Source: JAJXWB01 sp964634325 | GTDB lineage: Bacteria > Pseudomonadota > Alphaproteobacteria > Rhizobiales > Beijerinckiaceae | Length of the DNA: 64,000 bases | Assembly (NCBI GenBank): GCA_964634325.1 | Contig: CAZWJF010000013.1 | Coordinates: 1-64,000, forward strand | Direction: 5' to 3' | Shown here: piece after piece, positions 60,482 to 64,000 of the stretch | How the letters are laid out: the number at the start of each line of letters is the position of its first letter | How positions within the stretch are numbered: position 1 is the first letter of the stretch | Program-made: the position numbers and the translations under genes | Notes under the pieces: model-generated | Databases searched by the model: none | The model's input: only the letters and a program-made list of their open reading frames with translations | What the model was told of the DNA's origin: nothing

Positions 60482-60496
60482 CCAAACGCCGTTTGG
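60482..60496. promoter_or_regulatory. 15-bp perfect palindrome in the flp / secretin-N-protein divergent gap
   Basis: CCAAACG-C-CGTTTGG is perfectly symmetric. It lies 100 bp upstream of flp and 179 bp upstream of the plus-strand gene at 60675, inside a 292-bp gap that otherwise holds no gene. Confidence 0.4.
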
Positions 60497-60674
60497 CGGG
60501 TTCTCGAAGGCTTGGTTAAGGCGTGCGAAACGCATTCGTTTGACATTGACGCAGCGCAACCGCCCGCCAATCGACGCCGAAAGACTCCAGGTCGGGCGGA
60601 AGGCCGCGCTTTAGAGTTCATTCACCTTTCCGTGCTGTTTTTTGGTCGCTGGCGAGACGCGCGGAGCTCTGGGT

Positions 60675-61148
60675 ATGTCGAAGTCTGTATTGGCGCTGAC
60701 GCACACGATTGCGGCGATCGCCGCATGGGCGCTGATCGGCGTCGCCGCTGCGCAAGCCGCCGAAGCCAATTCGATCGTCGTGACTCTCGACCGTGCGCGC
60801 ATCGTCAAGGTTCCGACGGGCACCCAGACATTGATCATCGGCAATCCCCTGGTCGCCGACGTGACGATGCTCAAGAACAACGGCTCGATGGTGGTCACCG
60901 GCCGCAGCTTCGGCACGACCAATCTGATTTCGCTGGACGCGTCAGGCAACGCGATTGACGAGGCGACCATCAAGGTCACGCCGGGCGCGCAGTCCCTGGT
61001 CGTCATGCGCGGAACCGCTCAGGAATCCTATTCGTGCAATCCGCGCTGCGCCCCCACCGTGGCGCTCGGCGACGACGCGAAATTCATGAACGACGGCATC
61101 GCGAACGTTAAGATGCGCACCGGCGCAGCCCTCTCGGGCGGCAAATAG
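60675..61148 (+). CDS. Pilus assembly protein with secretin-type N-terminal domain
   Basis: This 157-residue secreted protein has a signal peptide (VLALTHTIAAIAAWALIGVAAAQAAE). A domain resembling the N-terminal (T2SS/T3SS pil-N) part of CpaC follows, with VVTLDRARIVKVPTGTQTLIIGNPLVADVT and MVVTGRSFGTTNLISLDASG. The secretin pore domain is absent. The mature C-terminus carries two cysteines in SYSCNPRCAPT. GGAG precedes ATG 60675. It may be an accessory of the CpaC channel. Confidence 0.85.
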   Translation: MSKSVLALTHTIAAIAAWALIGVAAAQAAEANSIVVTLDRARIVKVPTGTQTLIIGNPLVADVTMLKNNGSMVVTGRSFGTTNLISLDASGNAIDEATIKVTPGAQSLVVMRGTAQESYSCNPRCAPTVALGDDAKFMNDGIANVKMRTGAALSGGK

Positions 61149-61269
61149 CCACAGCCCGCGGCCTCTGCCGCCTCGGTTAGCCGTTTACCGCTCGTCTGCA
61201 CTGTATCTTAATCAATTTCGGGCTCTCTGGACCAAGGCGCGCCAGCGCGCGCGGCGAGAGAGTGCATCG

Positions 61270-61824
61270 ATGCTTGTCAGCAGATTGAAGCGGCTTGCTT
61301 TGCGGCCGATGCGATCGTTCCGGATTCGCAGCCGCGCTTTTGCAGCCGACGCGGGCGGCGCGACCGCTGTCGAATTCGGGATCGTGTCCATCCCGTTTTT
61401 CATGATTCTGTGCGCGATCTTCGAGTCGGCCTTTCTGCTGTTCAGCCAGAGCAATCTCGAAAACGCGACCTACGAAGCCTCGCGCCAGCTTCTGACGGGG
61501 CAGATCCAGACGAACGGCCAGACGAACGCGCAACAGCTGACGACCTTCACCAATCTCGTCTGCTCGAAACTCTGGAGCAATTTCTCCTGCGCCAACGTCA
61601 AGGTGGACGTTCGCTCGGCGACGGACTTCACCAACAATTTCGACACGACCAACACGATCTGCGGCGGCAGCCAGACGGCGTCCTTCGCGCCGGGCTCCTC
61701 CGGTCAGGTCTTCGTCGTGCGCGTCTGCTATCCCTACAAGCTGTATTTCAACCGCTTCAGCGGCTTCGCCAACAACACCGTCACGGTCATGGCGACGACG
61801 GTGTTCAAGTCGGAGAACTACTGA
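61270..61824 (+). CDS. tadE: TadE-family pilus assembly protein
   Basis: This 184-residue pseudopilin-like protein has a basic N-terminus and the TadE motif DAGGATAVEFGIVSIPFFMIL, resembling a prepilin cleavage site G-A/T-A-V-E-F. The first helix continues into FESAFLLFSQSNLENATYEASR. The periplasmic part has cysteine pairs (LVCSKL, FSCANV, TICGGS, RVCYPY). It is processed by CpaA and is required for pilus biogenesis. The next gene overlaps by one base. Confidence 0.9.
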   Translation: MLVSRLKRLALRPMRSFRIRSRAFAADAGGATAVEFGIVSIPFFMILCAIFESAFLLFSQSNLENATYEASRQLLTGQIQTNGQTNAQQLTTFTNLVCSKLWSNFSCANVKVDVRSATDFTNNFDTTNTICGGSQTASFAPGSSGQVFVVRVCYPYKLYFNRFSGFANNTVTVMATTVFKSENY

Positions 61825-62606
61825 TGACCGAACGTCAGACCGACGCTTCGTCCGCTTCGCCTGAGCCTGGCCGCAATCGGCGCTGGTTTGCGCAATTGCG
61901 CGACGACCGCGGCGTGGCCGCCGTCGAATTCGCCATCATTCTGCCGGTCATGCTCGGACTATACTTGTCGACCGTCGTGACCACCAAGGCCTATATGGCC
62001 ACGCGCAAGGTCGCGCTCGTCGCGCGCGCGCTGGCCGACATCGCCTCTCGTCAATCGTCCTCGACCGGCAATCCGACCGTGACCGACACGGACATGACGA
62101 ACTTTTTCTCGGCGGCGCGCGCGATCATGGCGCCCTATACGACGACCACCTTGAAGATGACTCTGTCGCGCATCGACGTGGTGAAGGACAGCTCCAGCAA
62201 GCTGTGGGCCTTCACGAAATGGTCGGTGATCAACAACGGCGGCGTGGCGCGCCCCTGCAACGGCGGCAATTCGAGCTTCACGCCGCCCGGCAGCCCGACG
62301 CTGACGAACGGCAGCACCTATCCCCTGAAGGCGGCGGACGTGAGCCTGACGACGACCGGCTATCAGAGCAGCCTTGCGCCGGAATACACGACCTCGGGCG
62401 CGCCGACGGGATATCTGATCGTCGCCGACGTGGTCTACACCTATACGCCGGGCTTCACCTTCAAGGTGTTCAACTGGTCGAACCTGACGACGATCAACAG
62501 CGGATGGTCGCAGGCGTTCTGGTCGCGAACCGGCCTGCCGATCGTCGGTTCGAGCCTGTCGGCCAGCGCGACGCTCTGCTCGCAGAACGATCCGTCAAAT
62601 CCGTGA
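61824..62606 (+). CDS. TadE/TadG-family pilus assembly protein
   Basis: This 260-residue protein has a TadE-like N-terminal motif DDRGVAAVEFAIILPVMLGLYLSTV, with a prepilin-like site, followed by a long periplasmic domain rich in Ser, Thr and Gly. It contains cysteines at ARPCNGGNSS and ATLCSQND. Such proteins act as minor pseudopilins or a tip/stabiliser of the Tad system; it is shorter than full TadG and lacks a vWA domain. It starts in the TGATG overlap with the tadE stop and ends before a terminator. Confidence 0.85.
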   Translation: MTERQTDASSASPEPGRNRRWFAQLRDDRGVAAVEFAIILPVMLGLYLSTVVTTKAYMATRKVALVARALADIASRQSSSTGNPTVTDTDMTNFFSAARAIMAPYTTTTLKMTLSRIDVVKDSSSKLWAFTKWSVINNGGVARPCNGGNSSFTPPGSPTLTNGSTYPLKAADVSLTTTGYQSSLAPEYTTSGAPTGYLIVADVVYTYTPGFTFKVFNWSNLTTINSGWSQAFWSRTGLPIVGSSLSASATLCSQNDPSNP

Positions 62607-62632
62607 CCTGATTCAGCGGTCGACCGTGAGTT

Positions 62633-62666
62633 CGCCGGCGTGAGCTTCCCGCTCCGCCGGCGTTTT
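62633..62666 (+). terminator. Intrinsic terminator after the TadE/G genes
   Basis: CGCCGGCG (62633–62640) plus GAGC (62642–62645) pair with GCTC (62651–62654) plus CGCCGGCG (62655–62662), leaving one bulged T. TTTT follows. It lies 27 bp after the stop at 62606. Confidence 0.75.
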
Positions 62667-62677
62667 CTCATTATCCG

Positions 62678-64000
62678 TCAGATCGTCTGGTTGTAGGCGC
62701 CGACTTCCGGATCTTCGCGCAGCACATCGTCGACCGCCTTGAACATGGCGCGCATGTTGGATTCCGACGTCGGGCTCTCGACCACGACCACCAGCTCCGG
62801 TTTGTTCGAGGAGGCGCGCACCAGGCCCCAGGTTCCGTCTTCCACTGTCACGCGCACGCCGTTGACGGTGACGAGATCGCGGATCGCCTGGCCGATCACT
62901 TTCTCGCCCTTGGCCTGCATGTCCTGAAAGCGCGCGATGACGCGGTCGACGACGCCGTACTTCTTCTCGTCGTCGCAATGCGGCGACATGGTCGGCGAGC
63001 CCCAGGTCTTGGGGAGATCGGCATAGAGATCGGCCATCGATTTAGCCGGATTGCGGTCGAGCATCTCCAGCACATGGATCGCGGTCAGCAGGCCGTCGTC
63101 GTAGCCGCGTCCGACCGGCGCGTTGAAGAAGAAGTGGCCGGACTTCTCGAAACCCGCGAGCGCCTTGAGATCGGTGACGCGGCGCTTGATATAGGAATGG
63201 CCGGTCTTCCAGTAGTCGGTCTTCGCGCCATTCGCGGCGAGGCCGGGATCGGTGGCGAACAGGCCGGTCGATTTCACGTCGACCACGAATGTGGAATTCG
63301 GATAGAGCTTCGACAGGTCGCGGGCGAGCATCACCCCGATCTTGTCGGCGAAGATTTCCTCGCCGTTGTTGTCGACGACGCCGCAGCGGTCGCCGTCGCC
63401 GTCGAAACCGAGGCCGACGTCGGCGCCGGTCTCGCGCACCTTCGCCGCCATGGCGTGCAGCATCTCGAGGTCTTCGGGGTTCGGGTTGTAGTGCGGGAAA
63501 TTCCAGTCGAGTTCCGTGTCCATCGGGATCACCTCGACGCCGAGGCGCTCCAGCATGGCGGGCGCGAAGGCGCCGGCGGTGCCGTTGCCGCAGGCCGCCA
63601 CGACCTTGAGCTTGCGCTTGATCTTCGGGCGGTCGCAGAGGTCGTCGATGTAGACCTGAGGGAAGTTCTCGACGAAATGATAGCCGCCGCCATCGGCGTA
63701 GCGGAATTTGCCGCCGAGCACGATGTCGCGCAGGGCGCCCATCTCGTCGGGGCCGAAGGTGACGGGACGCTGCGCGCCCATCTTCACGCCGGTCCAGCCG
63801 TTGTCGTTGTGGGAGGCCGTCACCATCGCCACCGCCGGAACGTCGAGCGCGAATTGCGCGAAATAGGCCATGGGCGACAGCGCGAGCCCGATGTCCTGCA
63901 CCTTGACGCCCGCGGCCATCAGGCCGGTCGCCAGCGCATATTTGATGGAAGCGGAATAGGAGCGGAAGTCGTGTCCGATCGCGATCTGCGGCGCCACGCC
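62678..64000 (-). CDS. Phosphomannomutase/phosphoglucomutase, N-terminus cut by the window edge
   Basis: 440 residues of an alpha-D-phosphohexomutase are visible, and the frame runs off the right edge with no plausible start. The catalytic serine loop is VTASHNDNGWTGVKMG, the Mg-binding loop GLGFDGDGDRCGVVD, the sugar-binding loop FEKSGHFFF and the phosphate-binding RASSNKPELVVVVES. AlgC/ManB-type enzymes interconvert mannose-6-P/mannose-1-P and glucose-6-P/glucose-1-P for exopolysaccharide and LPS precursors. About 50 residues are missing. It converges on the Tad pseudopilin genes. Confidence 0.93.
   Translation of the reverse strand, partial: GVAPQIAIGHDFRSYSASIKYALATGLMAAGVKVQDIGLALSPMAYFAQFALDVPAVAMVTASHNDNGWTGVKMGAQRPVTFGPDEMGALRDIVLGGKFRYADGGGYHFVENFPQVYIDDLCDRPKIKRKLKVVAACGNGTAGAFAPAMLERLGVEVIPMDTELDWNFPHYNPNPEDLEMLHAMAAKVRETGADVGLGFDGDGDRCGVVDNNGEEIFADKIGVMLARDLSKLYPNSTFVVDVKSTGLFATDPGLAANGAKTDYWKTGHSYIKRRVTDLKALAGFEKSGHFFFNAPVGRGYDDGLLTAIHVLEMLDRNPAKSMADLYADLPKTWGSPTMSPHCDDEKKYGVVDRVIARFQDMQAKGEKVIGQAIRDLVTVNGVRVTVEDGTWGLVRASSNKPELVVVVESPTSESNMRAMFKAVDDVLREDPEVGAYNQTI

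Noticed and set aside
60540..60600. TGGCGGG…TTGCG pattern resembling a sigma-54 promoter upstream of flp
   Set aside because: The GG and GC elements are one base too close for a -24/-12 promoter and the surrounding bases do not match.

Overview
The window is GC-rich, gene-dense chromosomal DNA from an alphaproteobacterium. It is most likely a member of the Rhizobiales/Hyphomicrobiales. The evidence for this is a dnaK–dnaJ–pmtA neighbourhood, a complete Tad/Cpa pilus locus, malonate genes (matA/matB), an alphaproteobacterial-type RpoH promoter on dnaK, an intracellular PHA depolymerase and PEP carboxylase. The Beijerinckiaceae/Methylocystaceae are plausible but cannot be proven from the sequence alone. 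I see no rRNA, tRNA, CRISPR array, transposase, integrase or prophage gene, so this looks like a core-genome segment.

Layout. 1–4850: a DNA-repair module (Lhr-type helicase cut by the left edge, MBL-fold ligase-associated exonuclease, ATP-dependent DNA ligase). It is interrupted by two small secreted proteins and a candidate small RNA. 4.9–10.2 kb: a DASS anion transporter, an SSS symporter diverging from an orphan LuxR-type response regulator, and small exported, membrane and SnoaL-like proteins. 10.2–17.7 kb: metallo-beta-lactamase-fold hydrolases (alkylsulfatase, two others), regulators (MerR, LysR), CMD-family protein, class II aldolase and pirin. 17.8–22.3 kb: PEP carboxylase, dienelactone hydrolase, and an orphan CbiM-type permease behind a cobalamin riboswitch. 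22.3–27.1 kb: dnaK, an unknown exported protein, dnaJ, and a phospholipid methyltransferase. 27.1–32.9 kb: a SnoaL-like gene diverging from an HxlR regulator across two tandem palindromes, pyrF, small proteins, class I fumarase and a quinone reductase. 33–43 kb: acyl-CoA ligases (feruloyl-CoA, malonyl-CoA), malonyl-CoA decarboxylase, M20 amidohydrolase, MipA/OmpV protein, PHA depolymerase and GST. 43–50.6 kb: gamma-glutamyltransferase, a nucleoside salvage operon (cdd–punA–deoA), YjbQ, and a MarR–NlpC/P60 pair followed by M17 aminopeptidase. 50.6–62.7 kb: the Tad/Cpa type IVc pilus locus. 62.7 kb to the end: a phosphomannomutase/phosphoglucomutase cut by the right edge.

How the genes work together. 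The Tad locus is one functional unit. On the minus strand it runs flp pilin, cpaA prepilin peptidase, cpaB, cpaC secretin, cpaD, cpaE, cpaF ATPase and tadB/tadC platform. On the plus strand are tadD and a divergent group with a secretin-N-domain protein and two TadE/G minor pseudopilins. matA/matB interconvert malonate, malonyl-CoA and acetyl-CoA. cdd–punA–deoA is a translationally coupled nucleoside catabolic operon. dnaK has a clear heat-shock sigma promoter.

The non-coding DNA gives the most unusual observations: a B12 riboswitch abutting the dnaK heat-shock promoter, tandem HxlR-type operators, a MerR promoter with a 19-bp spacer, two copies of a palindromic intergenic repeat (one carrying the matB start codon), a candidate sRNA, and CtrA-like motifs before three Tad transcription units. 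I did not find a gene set that I would call a clearly new biological system. The best candidates for something undescribed are the exported protein wedged between dnaK and dnaJ, and the sRNA-like element near the left end.
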